A stretch of 64,000 nucleotides of DNA from Actinomycetes bacterium (GCA_021787475.1 JAJYLW010000003.1:51622-115621); one strand, 5' to 3'. Positions 21,305 through 30,230 are shown, numbered from the stretch's first letter. The notes: generated by a model not told the origin, from the letters alone. Numbers and translations: made by a program.

Positions 21305-21435
21305 AAGCGGCGGGGGACATTTCCGGAGCGGTTCGGCTTGCCGGAGAATCAACTCCTGTCCCTGTCAAGAGGCAAAAGCCCATCACACCGTGAACAACCC
21401 GGCAAACACAAGCGGAAGGAATGTCCCCGCCGCTT
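21305..21435. repeat. 131-bp element with 16-17 bp terminal inverted repeats
   Basis: The left end AAGCGGCGGGGGACATT and the right end AATGTCCCCGCCGCTT are inverted repeats differing by one base. The interior is non-coding. It fills the gap between ilvE and cimA inside the operon and has the layout of a non-autonomous mobile element, though no target duplication is evident. Confidence 0.6.
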
Positions 21436-21465
21436 TCTTCGAAAAATCAGCGCCATCCCTGATTT

Positions 21466-22380
21466 CTATATCCACTCCAGAAAATCACCGTACTTGTCAT
21501 TCTCCCCTTTGATGATGCTGTAAAATGTCTCCTGGATCTGCTTTGTGACCGGCCCCGGCTCGCCGATGACGCGGTCGTCAACCTCCCTGAGCGGCACGAT
21601 CTCCGCCGCCGTGCCAGTCAGGAAAGCCTCATCGGCGACGTAGAGGTCGGAGCGCACCATCACCCGCCGCTCGAGCGGGATGTCCTCGTTCCGGCAGATG
21701 GCGGCAACAGTATCGGCCGTGATTCCTTCAAGCACATCGCAAGGGGCAGGCGGCGTCGCCACCACGCCGGCGCGGACGACAAACAGGTTCTCGCCGGTGC
21801 CCTCCGACAGGTTTCCCTGATCGTCAAGCAGGATCGCCTCCTCATAGCCGGCCTTGACCGCCTCCACCTTCGCCAGGCTGGAGTTGATATATTGCCCCGT
21901 CGCCTTGGCCGCCGGCGGCATGCTGTTGGGGCCGAAGCGCCGGAATGACGAGATCTTGGCGCGGATGCCATGCTCGATGCCCTCGTCGCCCAGGTAGGTT
22001 CCCCAGGGCCACACCGCGATGGCGACGTCAACGGGTGCCTTCAGCGGAAACAAACCCATCTCGCCGTAGCCGCGGTAAACGATTGGCCGGATGTAACAGC
22101 TCTCAAGCCCGTTGGCCTTGATCACATCCTTGGTGGCCTGGATTAACTGCTCCGGACTGAATGGAACATCCATCATGTATATTTTGGCGGAGCGCATCAG
22201 CCGCGCGATGTGATCCTGCAGGCGGAAAACATGGGTGCCCCTGCCGGTGCCATAGGCGCGGACGCCCTCAAACACGCCGGAGCCATAGTGCAAAGCATGC
22301 GTCAACAGGTGCACCCTGGCGTCGGCCCAGTCCACCAACTCCCCGTTCATCCAGATTTTTTCCACCTCGGTTATCGGCAT
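21466..22380 (-). CDS. ilvE: Branched-chain amino-acid aminotransferase
   Basis: IlvE transfers the amino group between glutamate and the 2-oxo acids of valine, leucine and isoleucine. The 304-residue fold-type IV PLP enzyme shows 'IWMNGELVDWADARVHLLTHALHYG', cut here to 'VHLLTHALHYGSGVFEG', 'YIRPIVYRGYGEMG', 'AKATGQYINSSLAKVEA' containing the PLP lysine region, 'EAILLDDQGNLSEGTGENLF', and 'FLTGTAAEIVPL'. It is in the leu operon between leuB and cimA, which suits its use for the final step of all three branched-chain amino acids. Confidence 0.96.
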   Translation of the reverse strand: MPITEVEKIWMNGELVDWADARVHLLTHALHYGSGVFEGVRAYGTGRGTHVFRLQDHIARLMRSAKIYMMDVPFSPEQLIQATKDVIKANGLESCYIRPIVYRGYGEMGLFPLKAPVDVAIAVWPWGTYLGDEGIEHGIRAKISSFRRFGPNSMPPAAKATGQYINSSLAKVEAVKAGYEEAILLDDQGNLSEGTGENLFVVRAGVVATPPAPCDVLEGITADTVAAICRNEDIPLERRVMVRSDLYVADEAFLTGTAAEIVPLREVDDRVIGEPGPVTKQIQETFYSIIKGENDKYGDFLEWI

Positions 22381-22431
22381 GATGCTCCTTTCAAACCTTT
22401 TCCCGCAAGATACGCCGAATATTTTTCCATG

Positions 22432-23490
22432 TCAACTTTCCCGCACCCGGGCGGCCACCATGTCCCCGATCTCACTGGTAGTGTGGCCCATCCTGCCCAC
22501 CGCCAGGCTGAGCAGCTTCTCGCTGGTAACGTGCATGATGCCTGCCTCGACAGCCGCCGCGGCTTCCGCCTCGCCCAGAAACTCGAGCATCATCTGCACC
22601 GCCGCGATTGCCGCCAGCGGATTGATCACATTCTGTCCGGTGTACTTGGGCGCCGAGCCGCCGATCGGCTCGAACATGGAGACGCCCTCCGGGTTGATGT
22701 TGCCGCCGGCGGCAATGCCCATCCCGCCCTGGATCATCGCGCCCAGATCGGTGATGATGTCGCCAAAGATATTGTCAGTGACAATGACGTCGAACCATTC
22801 CGGGTTCTTGACAAACCACATGCAGATGGCATCCACATGCGCGTAATCAGTTTTGATATCAGGATAATCAGCCGCTGTCTCGTTAAATGTTCTTATCCAC
22901 AAGTCCTGGGAATAGTTAAGCACGTTGGTCTTGCCGCAGAGCGTCAGCTTGTTGTCCTTGCTCCGTTCCCGGGCATGATCAAAGGCATAGCGGATGCAGC
23001 GCTCCACCCCCTTGCGGGTGTTGATGCTCTCCTGGACGGCCACCTCATCCGGCGTCCCCTTCTTCAGGAAGCCGCCGGAGCCGACGTAAAGCCCCTCGGT
23101 GTTTTCGCGGACGACAACAAAGTCAATGTCGTCCGGTCCCTTGTCCCTGAGTGGCGTCTCAACGCCGGGGTAGAGCTTGACCGGCCGCAGGTTTATGTAC
23201 AGGTCGAGGGCGAAGCGGGCCTTGAGCAGGATCCCCTGCTCGAGAATGCCGGGCATGACATCGGGATGGCCGATGGCGCCCAGGAAGATGGCGTCGTGCC
23301 CGCGCAGCTCGTCCAGAGCCGGGTCCGGCAGCGTCTCGCCCGTCCTCAGGTAGCGCTCGCCGCCGAAATCATACTCCGTCGTCTGATATTCAAATCCGAA
23401 ACGCCCGGCGGCGGCCTCCAGCACCTTCAGCCCCTCCTGCACCACCTCAGGGCCGGTGCCGTCGCCGGGGATAACCGCTATCTTATGCAT
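22432..23490 (-). CDS. leuB: 3-isopropylmalate dehydrogenase
   Basis: This NAD-dependent decarboxylating dehydrogenase carries out the third step of leucine synthesis. In the citramalate route the same enzyme acts on 3-methylmalate. The 352-residue sequence has 'IAVIPGDGTGPEVVQEG', 'LYINLRPVKLYPGVETPL', 'VVVRENTEGLYVGSGG', 'VDAICMWFVKNP', 'VTDNIFGDIITDLGA' and 'MFEPIGGSAPKYTGQ'. The 'ENTEGLY' and 'GGFLKKGTPDEVA' segments are of the actinobacterial/archaeal type rather than the proteobacterial one. It follows leuD after 114 bases that hold degenerate repeats. Confidence 0.95.
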   Translation of the reverse strand: MHKIAVIPGDGTGPEVVQEGLKVLEAAAGRFGFEYQTTEYDFGGERYLRTGETLPDPALDELRGHDAIFLGAIGHPDVMPGILEQGILLKARFALDLYINLRPVKLYPGVETPLRDKGPDDIDFVVVRENTEGLYVGSGGFLKKGTPDEVAVQESINTRKGVERCIRYAFDHARERSKDNKLTLCGKTNVLNYSQDLWIRTFNETAADYPDIKTDYAHVDAICMWFVKNPEWFDVIVTDNIFGDIITDLGAMIQGGMGIAAGGNINPEGVSMFEPIGGSAPKYTGQNVINPLAAIAAVQMMLEFLGEAEAAAAVEAGIMHVTSEKLLSLAVGRMGHTTSEIGDMVAARVRES

Positions 23491-23604
23491 AAACCCTCCA
23501 GTCGGAGTTCCGGGTCCCGGGTTAGCCCCCGGTTTTTTTCAACTCGAAACGCGGAACCCGGGATTCTGTTCATCAGCCTACAGCCAGCCGATCTCCCGCG
23601 CCGT

Positions 23605-24117
23605 TCAGGAAGGGCCGGACTTGTCGCCGGCGAGCTTCTCCTTGACCATCGCCATCAGCCCGCCGGCGGCGACGATCTCCTGCATGAACCCCGGAAAGCG
23701 GTCTCCTTGATATTCCTTCTGTTTTGTCAGGTTGATGACCTTGCCCCTGTCCAGATCCACCCGGAGCAGGTCGCCGCTTTCAGCTTCGCGCGCCGCCTCC
23801 GGGCAGACCAGGATCGGCAGGCCGATGTTGATGGCGTTGCGGTAGAAAATGCGCGCAAACGACACCGCCACCACGCAGGCGATTCCGGCGGCTTTGATCG
23901 CCACCGGCGCCTGCTCCCGCGAGGAGCCGCTGCCGAAGTTCTCCTCGGCGGCGATGATGTCACCCGCCTTTACCCTGCTGACAAACCCGGGGTCGATGTC
24001 CTCCATCACGTGCGCCGCCAGCTCGTTTGGCTCGGTGGTGTTCAGGTAGCGCGCCGGGATGATAACGTCGGTATCGACATCCCTGCCAAACTTGAAAACT
24101 GTCCCTTCAAACATCAT
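23605..24117 (-). CDS. leuD: 3-isopropylmalate dehydratase, small subunit
   Basis: LeuD is the swivelling small subunit that completes the isopropylmalate isomerase active site with LeuC. The 170-residue protein shows 'GRDVDTDVIIPARYLNTT', 'IAAEENFGSGSSREQAPVAI' and 'ARIFYRNAINIGLPIL', the standard pattern of the short homoaconitase-like small subunit. It is 64 bases downstream of leuC. Confidence 0.96.
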   Translation of the reverse strand: MMFEGTVFKFGRDVDTDVIIPARYLNTTEPNELAAHVMEDIDPGFVSRVKAGDIIAAEENFGSGSSREQAPVAIKAAGIACVVAVSFARIFYRNAINIGLPILVCPEAAREAESGDLLRVDLDRGKVINLTKQKEYQGDRFPGFMQEIVAAGGLMAMVKEKLAGDKSGPS

Positions 24118-24181
24118 TATCAGGCATCCTCCTGAAAATCCAGAATCGATTATCCAGAATCCCGGTTTTTTATTGTTAACG

Positions 24182-25441
24182 TTAAACGTTATCCGGCATG
24201 GCCACCGTGCCCGTTACCGCCGTGGCGGCAGCCACATAAGGTCCAGCGAGGTATACCTCGCTGTCAACATGCCCCATGCGGCCGACAAAGTTGCGGTTGG
24301 TGGTCGACACCGCCCGCTCGCCGGCGGCGAGGATGCCCATGTGGCCGCCCAGGCAGGGCCCGCACGTCGGCGTGCTCACCGCGGCCCCGGCATCGATGAA
24401 GATGTCTATCAGCCCCTCGTGCATCGCCTGGCGGTAGACCTCCTGGCTGCCGGGGATGACGATCGCGCGCACGCGAGGGCTGACCCGGCGGCCCTTCATC
24501 ACCTCGGCCGCCATCCGCAGATCCTCGATGCGGCCATTGGTGCAGGAGCCGATCACCACCTGGTCGATACTCACCCCCGCCAGCGTGCTCGCCGGCGCCG
24601 CGTTGGAGGGCAGGTGCGGCCGCGCCACCTGCGGCTCGATCGCGGCCACGTCAATTTCAATCACACGGGCGTAAACCGCATCCGCGTCGCCGGCCAGAAT
24701 CTCCGGCTTGCGCCGGGCGCGGCCGCGGCAGTACTCCTCCGTCACCGCGTCCGGCGCCACGATGCCGCTCTTGGCGCCCGCCTCAATCGCCATGTTGCAC
24801 ATGGTGAAGCGGCCGTCCATCGACAATTTGGCGACGGCGGCGCCGGCGAACTCCATCGCCGCGTAGAGCGCGCCGTCGACGCCGATCATGCCGATAATGT
24901 ACAGGATGTAATCCTTGCCGGACACATACCTGCCCGGCGTCCCCTCCAGGTTGAAGCGGATCGTCTCCGGCACCCGCAGCCACATCTCGCCGGTGGCCAT
25001 GCCGGCTGCCAGGTCGGTGGAGCCAACGCCGGTGGCAAACGCCCCCAGGGCGCCGTAAGTGCAGGTATGCGAGTCGGCGCCGATAACGACGTCGCCCGGG
25101 ACAACCAGCCCCTTCTCCGGAAGGATGACATGCTCGATGCCCATGCGGCCGACATCGTAGAAATTGGCCAGCCCCTGGCGCCGAGCAAAGTCGCGCACGA
25201 GTTTGGCCTGCTCGGCCGATTTGATGTCCTTGTTGGGAACAAAATGGTCCAAGACCAGCACCACCCGCTCCGGGTCCCAGACTTTTGTGGCCCCGGCCGC
25301 TTCGAACTCCTTGATCGCCAGGGGCGCCGTGATGTCGTTTGCCAGCGCCAGGGCCAGCCGGGCATTGATAAATTCTCCGGCCCGCACCTGATCGCGGCCG
25401 CAGGCGCGCGCCAGGATCTTCTCTGTAATCGTCATTCCCAT
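24182..25441 (-). CDS. leuC: 3-isopropylmalate dehydratase, large subunit
   Basis: This is the [4Fe-4S] subunit that isomerises 2- to 3-isopropylmalate. The 419-residue length and segments such as '[20 protein letters not shown]', '[20 protein letters not shown]', '[19 protein letters not shown]' and '[17 protein letters not shown]' place it in the homoaconitase-type LeuC group. The cluster cysteines are those of 'GSCTNG' and 'CGPC'. The gene begins immediately after the leuA stop codon, so translational coupling is likely. A good alternative ATG lies two codons in. Confidence 0.96.
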   Translation of the reverse strand: MGMTITEKILARACGRDQVRAGEFINARLALALANDITAPLAIKEFEAAGATKVWDPERVVLVLDHFVPNKDIKSAEQAKLVRDFARRQGLANFYDVGRMGIEHVILPEKGLVVPGDVVIGADSHTCTYGALGAFATGVGSTDLAAGMATGEMWLRVPETIRFNLEGTPGRYVSGKDYILYIIGMIGVDGALYAAMEFAGAAVAKLSMDGRFTMCNMAIEAGAKSGIVAPDAVTEEYCRGRARRKPEILAGDADAVYARVIEIDVAAIEPQVARPHLPSNAAPASTLAGVSIDQVVIGSCTNGRIEDLRMAAEVMKGRRVSPRVRAIVIPGSQEVYRQAMHEGLIDIFIDAGAAVSTPTCGPCLGGHMGILAAGERAVSTTNRNFVGRMGHVDSEVYLAGPYVAAATAVTGTVAMPDNV

Positions 25442-26962
25442 CTAGTTCACCACCCCGGCCCGGTAGGCATTGTTGAGCGCCCGGACGTACGCCTTGGCGC
25501 TGGCCTCAACTACATCTATCGACAGCGCTGTGCCGGCGTAGGCGTTGCCGCCCACCTCCACCACCACGCGCACCTCTCCCAGCGAGTCCTTTCCCTCAGT
25601 CACGGAGCGCACCTGGTAGTCCTTCAGCTTGCCCTTGGCGCCGACGGCGTTGTCAATCGCCTTGAAGATCGATTCCATTGATCCGCCCGACTCGCTCCTC
25701 CCGGTGAGCCGCCCGCCATCTTTCTCGATGACCACATCGCTGGCGGGAATGCTGTCGGAGCTTGCCGACACCCGGTATGACTTTAACTCGAAGATGTCGG
25801 ACAGCTCGCGCAGTTCCTCGCTGGCCAGGTGCTCGAGGTCAACTGCCGTCACCTTTTTCTTCTTGTCCGCGATCCTCTTGAAATCAATGAACGCCTGGTT
25901 CAGCTCGTCATCCGACAGTTTGTAGCCCAGTTCCTCCATGGCGCTTTTCAGTGCATGGCGGCCCGAGTGCTTCCCCAGGACGATGTCGCTCTGGCCGCGG
26001 CCGACGCTGGCGGCGTTCATGATCTCGTAAGTGGTGCGCTCCTTCAGCACGCCGTCCTGGTGGATGCCCGACTCGTGGGCGAAGGCGTTCCTGCCAACGA
26101 TTGCCTTGTTCGGCTGGACGTCGTAGCCGGTCAGCTGGCTCACCAAGCGACTGGTGCGAGTGATCTCAGTCGTGTTTATGCCCGTGATCCGATCGAGGCC
26201 GGCCTGGCGCGTCTGAAGAATCATGACGATCTCCTCCAGGGAAGCGTTGCCGGCCCGCTCGCCGAGGCCGTTGATGGCGCACTCGATCTGCGTGGCGCCG
26301 GCTTCGACCGCCGCCAGCGAGTTGGCCACCGCCAGTCCCAGGTCGTTGTGGCAATGCACGCTGACCGCCACATCCTTCAGCGCCGGGACGCGCTTGAACT
26401 GCTCCCGGATGAAACCGCCGAACTCAGAGGGGATGGCGTAACCAACCGTGTCGGGAATGTTAATCGTGCCGGCGCCCTCCTCAACCGCGGCCGCCAGCAC
26501 GCTGGCCAGGTAGCCTGGATCGCTGCGGGTGGCGTCCATCGCCGAGAACTCAACGTCATCGCACAGGCTTCTGGCCAGCGCCACCATCCGCTTTGCTATC
26601 TCCAGCACTTCGGCACGTGTCTTGCGCAACTGGTGCCTCAGGTGCACGTCGCTCGTTGATATAAAGGTATGAATGCGCGGCCGCTCGGCCTCCTTGATCG
26701 CATCCCAGGCGGTCTTTACGTCATTATCGATGGCCCGCGCAAGAGCGCAGACCGTCACCCCGGAGGCGCCGGAGGCGATCTTCTGCACGCCTTCGAAATC
26801 GCCGGGCGAAGAGACCGGGAAACCGGCCTCGATGATGTCAACGCCCAGGCGCGCCAACTGCTCGGCGATCTCCAGCTTTTCGAACGAATTGAGGCTGATG
26901 CCGGGCGACTGCTCGCCGTCGCGCAACGTCGTATCGAATATGTATATGCGCTCAGAGTTCAT
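25442..26962 (-). CDS. leuA: 2-isopropylmalate synthase
   Basis: LeuA commits 2-oxoisovalerate and acetyl-CoA to leucine and is normally inhibited by leucine. The 506-residue protein has the catalytic TIM barrel with 'IFDTTLRDGEQSPGISLN', 'VSVHCHNDLGLAVANSLAAVEAGA', 'NGLGERAGNASLEEI' and 'NAFAHESGIHQDGVL', and a C-terminal allosteric domain from about residue 390. It is the first gene of a leuA-leuC-leuD-leuB-ilvE-cimA operon. Its ribosome site is GAGGAGAAG. A leucine-rich leader ORF with hairpins lies just upstream. Confidence 0.97.
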   Translation of the reverse strand: MNSERIYIFDTTLRDGEQSPGISLNSFEKLEIAEQLARLGVDIIEAGFPVSSPGDFEGVQKIASGASGVTVCALARAIDNDVKTAWDAIKEAERPRIHTFISTSDVHLRHQLRKTRAEVLEIAKRMVALARSLCDDVEFSAMDATRSDPGYLASVLAAAVEEGAGTINIPDTVGYAIPSEFGGFIREQFKRVPALKDVAVSVHCHNDLGLAVANSLAAVEAGATQIECAINGLGERAGNASLEEIVMILQTRQAGLDRITGINTTEITRTSRLVSQLTGYDVQPNKAIVGRNAFAHESGIHQDGVLKERTTYEIMNAASVGRGQSDIVLGKHSGRHALKSAMEELGYKLSDDELNQAFIDFKRIADKKKKVTAVDLEHLASEELRELSDIFELKSYRVSASSDSIPASDVVIEKDGGRLTGRSESGGSMESIFKAIDNAVGAKGKLKDYQVRSVTEGKDSLGEVRVVVEVGGNAYAGTALSIDVVEASAKAYVRALNNAYRAGVVN

Positions 26963-27017
26963 CGCTTCTCCTCAAAAACCACAAAATGGGTTTGATGTAA
27001 AAACAGAAAAGTAACGG

Positions 27018-27036
27018 GTTTGCCGCACGGGCAAAC
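27018..27036 (-). terminator. Candidate attenuator hairpin upstream of leuA
   Basis: On the minus strand GTTTGCC and GGCAAAC pair around a CGTGC loop just after the leader-ORF stop. A loose T-rich tract (CTTTTCTGTTTTT) follows about seven bases later. Two other stems (CTCCCCC/GGGGGAG and GCCTCCC/GGGAGGC) overlap the leader ORF, giving the mutually exclusive pairings expected for attenuation. The displaced T-tract weakens the call. Confidence 0.5.
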
Positions 27037-27038
27037 TG

Positions 27039-27164
27039 TCAGATAATCTCCCCCGAAAGGGGGAGGAGAAGCAGACCAAGCAGGTTGGCGGCGGCAGGCA
27101 GCCTCAGGCCGCCTCCCACGGGGGAGGCTTCCAATTGCGGGCGGTATGCTGCGAAGGAAGCCAT
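27039..27164 (-). CDS. Putative leucine-rich leader peptide of the leu operon
   Basis: A 41-codon frame starts at ATG 27164 and ends with TGA. Ten of its residues are leucine, seven of them in the nine-residue run 'LLGLLLLPL' near the C-terminus. It lies 76 bases upstream of leuA, ends between two hairpins, and has no ribosome site of its own. However, a TTGAAA-17-TATGAT promoter ends nine bases before the ATG, so the transcript would start at or almost at the start codon (leaderless). This is the layout of ribosome-mediated leucine attenuation: scarce leucyl-tRNA would stall the ribosome in the run. The alternative is chance translation of a G/C-rich hairpin repeat. Confidence 0.55.
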   Translation of the reverse strand: MASFAAYRPQLEASPVGGGLRLPAAANLLGLLLLPLSGEII

Positions 27165-27173
27165 TAGAAAAAT

Positions 27174-27202
27174 ATCATATTGGAGTCAAACCCGGATTTC
27201 AA
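27174..27202 (-). promoter_or_regulatory. Predicted sigma-70-type promoter of the leu operon
   Basis: On the minus strand TTGAAA (27197-27202) and TATGAT (27174-27179) are separated by exactly 17 bases. The predicted start point falls within a few bases of the leader-peptide ATG at 27164. Confidence 0.6.
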
Positions 27203-27217
27203 CTTGGTTTTGTTTAT

Positions 27218-27282
27218 GCACAGGCAAAAGCCTGTGCCTGCCAACTTAAATGGCCCGGCAGATGGCAGGCTTTCAGCCTGCC
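27218..27282. repeat. Two-hairpin repeat (GCACAGGC + GGCAGGC)
   Basis: GCACAGGC-AAAA-GCCTGTGC (27218-27237) is followed by GGCAGGCT-TTC-AGCCTGCC (27264-27282), with 'CGGCAGATGGCAGG' in the linker and 'GTTGGGA' after it. It is the clearest copy of the family. It lies just upstream of the leu promoter and 3' of the GGDEF/HD-GYP gene. Confidence 0.8.
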
Positions 27283-27330
27283 GTTGGGATGTTTCCTGTC
27301 CGCACTGGCTACTGCGCCCCGGCCGATGGC

Positions 27331-29124
27331 TCAAACGGCGCGCTTCAGTTCGGAGTCTTGCCCTCCGGCAATCTCAATAAATATATCAACAAGTTTCGGG
27401 TCAAACTGGGCGCCGGCTCCTTTCTTTAGCTCTGCGTTAGCCCGCTGAGGCGTAAGCGCCCGGCGGTAGGGGCGGTCGCTAAGCATGGCCCGGTAGGCGT
27501 CCATGATGCCGACAACGCGCGCCATCAGTGGAATTTCCTCCCCTTTAAGATGCTCCGGGTAGCCCTTCCCGTCCCATCTTTCATGGTGGTAAAGAACCGC
27601 CGAGACCAGCTCCTGGATCTGTTCCGCCTCCCGGAGCAGTTGCTCGCCGATTTGCGGATGCCGCCTGACCAGCGACAACTCCTGGGGAGACAGTTTTTCC
27701 TTCTTTCTTAAAACAGACCCGGGCACGCCGATCTTACCGATGTCATGCAATCTGGTGGCCAGGACCAACGTTTCGGCTTGGCCGCAGTCCAGCCCCAGCC
27801 TGTCTGACATTTTTACCGCCACATTCCTGATGATGGCTCCATCCTTATCCGAATAAAGATCGTTGGCGTCAACTGCCTCAGCCAGGGCGCGAATGGTTTG
27901 CAGGCTGGCGCCCTCCAGGTGGTCGTGGAGGCGGTCCAGGTCGCCATCCTGGAGCTCGGTTTCCGAAAGATCGCGAAAGTAAGCCACCCGGTCGCGCCCC
28001 TTGCGTTTTGCGAACAGGAGCGCGGCATCGGCAGCCGCGATCAGGCTGTCGGCGTCGGCGGCGCTGGCGGGCATATCGGCGACGCCAAAGCTGGCGCTCA
28101 GATAACGGGCAGGCAACCCTGTCCCGGAGGCCAGCGCGCCCACTTTTGCGCGCATCCTCTCAGCTGCTTCGCACGCGGCCTGCCCGCCGCAACCCGGCAT
28201 GACTATCACAAATTCTTCGCCGCCGTAACGGGCGGCGTAATCCTCTTGCCTGATTTGGCCCAGCAGCAGCGCGCCGACGGCCTTCAGCACGGCGTCCCCC
28301 TGCTGATGGCCAAAGTGATCGTTGACAGACTTGAAGTAATCCAGGTCAAGCATGATGAGCGCCAGCTGCCGGCGTTGACGGCCTTCCCGGGAGACCTCGT
28401 TTTTCAGATGCTTCTGGAAATGAGCATGGTTGTGCAGCCCGGTCAGCAGGTCCGTATCGGCCCTTTGCTGCGCCTGCTGATGAAGCAGCTCCAGCTCGCC
28501 GTACTGGCTTTTCAGCTCTTGATGGGCGGCGGCCAGCTGCTCTTCCTTTTCACAGACGGACAGCATCAGGCTGTTAAAGTTCTCGCCAATCTCGTTGATT
28601 GGGTCTTGGCCGACAGTTTCTTGATAAACCGCGCATTTGCTGCAGTCCCCCATTTTTTGGGCAAAATGGCCCTGAATCGCGCCGCCACAATGAGTGCCTA
28701 CTATCAACCAGCAGCGCATGTTCTCCTCGCCGAAAACGGGGCACTTCTCATTTTCGCAATTCTTCAGTCTCCAGCAAGTAGGAACATGGCGGTCGGCCAG
28801 GCTAACGTGCCAGCTTTGTTTTAAAATGGCGGCGCGGGTGAGACTGGAGAACCTCTCCTTGGCCTGTTCCAGGTCGGCTTTGCGGCGGGCGAGCAGCAGG
28901 TTGCGCTGGTACAGGGTCGTTTTGACCAAAAAGTAACAAAATGTGCCCACGGCAAATCCGGCCGCCAGGCTCGCCAGCTGAAAATACAGCTTCCGGTCCG
29001 GATCCCAGATCACAAACGGCGAAGTAAAATAAGGAAACCCCAGGCCCATGGCGAGCCCGAAGGTGATCATCACCAACCAAATTCGCTTCATGCTGCGCAG
29101 ATATTTGGCCAGGTAGCCGACCAT
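27331..29124 (-). CDS. Membrane GGDEF + HD-GYP protein with cysteine-rich sensor segment
   Basis: The 597-residue protein combines c-di-GMP synthesis and breakdown modules. Order: two N-terminal membrane segments (about residues 13-35 and 46-66); a cysteine-rich segment ('CWRLKNCENEKCP', 'MRCW', 'HCGG', 'CSKCAVYQE', about 117-170); a coiled coil; a GGDEF domain with intact 'RYGGEEFVIV' and an RxxD inhibitory site 'RQED' five residues before it; and an HD-GYP domain with 'HDIGKIGVP', 'HPQIGEQLL' and 'HHERWDGKGYP'. The first HD-GYP histidine is replaced: where relatives have 'GHS' this has 'KDG'. RBS is GGGAGGAA. The cysteines may bind metal or heme; that is inference. It could tune c-di-GMP for the pilus riboswitch. 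Confidence 0.92.
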   Translation of the reverse strand: MVGYLAKYLRSMKRIWLVMITFGLAMGLGFPYFTSPFVIWDPDRKLYFQLASLAAGFAVGTFCYFLVKTTLYQRNLLLARRKADLEQAKERFSSLTRAAILKQSWHVSLADRHVPTCWRLKNCENEKCPVFGEENMRCWLIVGTHCGGAIQGHFAQKMGDCSKCAVYQETVGQDPINEIGENFNSLMLSVCEKEEQLAAAHQELKSQYGELELLHQQAQQRADTDLLTGLHNHAHFQKHLKNEVSREGRQRRQLALIMLDLDYFKSVNDHFGHQQGDAVLKAVGALLLGQIRQEDYAARYGGEEFVIVMPGCGGQAACEAAERMRAKVGALASGTGLPARYLSASFGVADMPASAADADSLIAAADAALLFAKRKGRDRVAYFRDLSETELQDGDLDRLHDHLEGASLQTIRALAEAVDANDLYSDKDGAIIRNVAVKMSDRLGLDCGQAETLVLATRLHDIGKIGVPGSVLRKKEKLSPQELSLVRRHPQIGEQLLREAEQIQELVSAVLYHHERWDGKGYPEHLKGEEIPLMARVVGIMDAYRAMLSDRPYRRALTPQRANAELKKGAGAQFDPKLVDIFIEIAGGQDSELKRAV

Positions 29125-29250
29125 AATAATTCCTCCCCCCGGGAAATTCTCGGCTTATTTATCGCCCATCGGTTTTAAAACCCCATTTCTTTAGAGCTTG
29201 CGAAGGTGGCGCCACAGTCAAAACCAGCTCCAGGCAGGAAAAAAATTAAC

Positions 29251-30230
29251 TGACCATACAATTCACTCAGCATGCCGTCAATTGAGTGTAAGTAACTGGC
29301 TCGGCATAAAGGACACAGCGGTTTAGAACCCGGCGGAAGAGATCGGTTCGCTGGCGTCTACGGTTGTAGCGGTAGCAGTACTCATCAAGATAGGATTGCA
29401 GATGCTTGGCACTGACACCGTGAAAGACATCGAGGATCCAGCGCTTAAGGTTGGAGATAATAATGTGCACCCAGGGAAGCAGTTCGGCGGGGTTTTCGAT
29501 TCCAACCGCAACCAGGGGCTGATGGTCAAAGCCATGTCTGGCCAGCGGCCGGTAGGAAGGGAGACCGTCCGTGGCTGCGACGCTCCCCGAGGCCACATAG
29601 CTTTCTGCCGCCAAGCTCAGGCTAGGGCCGCTTACGTCCCCGATCACCTGCATATGAGCCAGGGAGCAACCACCGCTTTCGTTTTGCCTAGCCATGACCA
29701 TAACCGGGGTTTTACCGGAGGCACCGCGACCCCGTTTTCCTTTACTGGCGCCGCCGACGTAGGCTTCATCCATTTCCACCACGCCCGCAAGCATCAGCTC
29801 CCCTTCCTTTGCATGGCGCGGGTGATCTTTCGCCTCATGCTCCAGGCGGTAAACGGGGCTACGCCCAACTGCCGGGAAAGCTCGGCCGAGAAGATGGGTT
29901 TCTTGGTCTGGGCCAGCAGGTAAATGGCCAAAAACCACTTCTTAAGATCGGTCCTGGTTCCCTCGAAGATGGTGCCGACGGTAACCGAAGCCTGATGACG
30001 GCAGGCTACGCACTGAAAGAGCGGCCGTTTCTTGTGCGCATAAGATCGGTCGTGGCCGCAGCGGGGGCAGCGAAAGCCTGCCGGCCAGCGGTGCTCAAAA
30101 AGAGCCCGGTGGCAGTCTTCCTCGGTCTTATACATTTCCATAAATTCCATCAACGTCTCTGGGCCTTTCATGGCATACCTCCTGCTTATGTTTACGGATC
30201 GGACGGAAGCTGAGCTAGTTGTATGATCGG
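29251..30230 (-). mobile_element. IS1595-family insertion sequence, degenerate
   Basis: Imperfect terminal inverted repeats bound the element: CTGACCATACAATTCACTCAG at the left is written here in two parts, CTGACCATACAA and TTCACTCAG, and the right end reads inward CCGATCATACAA CTAGCTCAG. The sequence AAAAATTAA lies just outside both ends. It encloses a single transposase gene split by a frameshift. A near-identical solo end is found at 56145-56165. Confidence 0.8.
29267..30171 (-). pseudogene. IS1595-family (ISXO2-like) transposase, frameshifted
   Basis: The N-terminal frame from ATG 30171 (behind AGGAGG) carries the zinc ribbon 'CPRCGHDRSYAHKKRPLFQC' with 'CRHQASVTVGTIFEGTRT' and runs to 'ITRAMQRKGS' before stopping at 29794. 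The second frame continues with the catalytic part: 'GVVEMDEAYVGGASKGKRG' (first Asp), 'SVAATDGLPSYRPL' (second Asp), 'LPWVHIIISNLKRWILDVFHG' region and 'SYLDEYCYRYNRR' (Glu). The junction is a -1 shift in a run AAGGAAGGGG. A single-base loss in the G-run is the simple explanation; programmed frameshifting is less likely since the family usually has one frame. Confidence 0.85.

Noticed and set aside
22210..25681. 641- and 540-codon plus-strand frames opposite leuB, leuD and leuC
   Set aside because: They span several real genes and gaps on the other strand and show no domain.
26963..27330. T-box leader before leuA
   Set aside because: The conserved T-box sequence (AGGGTGGNACCGCG) is absent; the leucine-rich leader ORF fits better.
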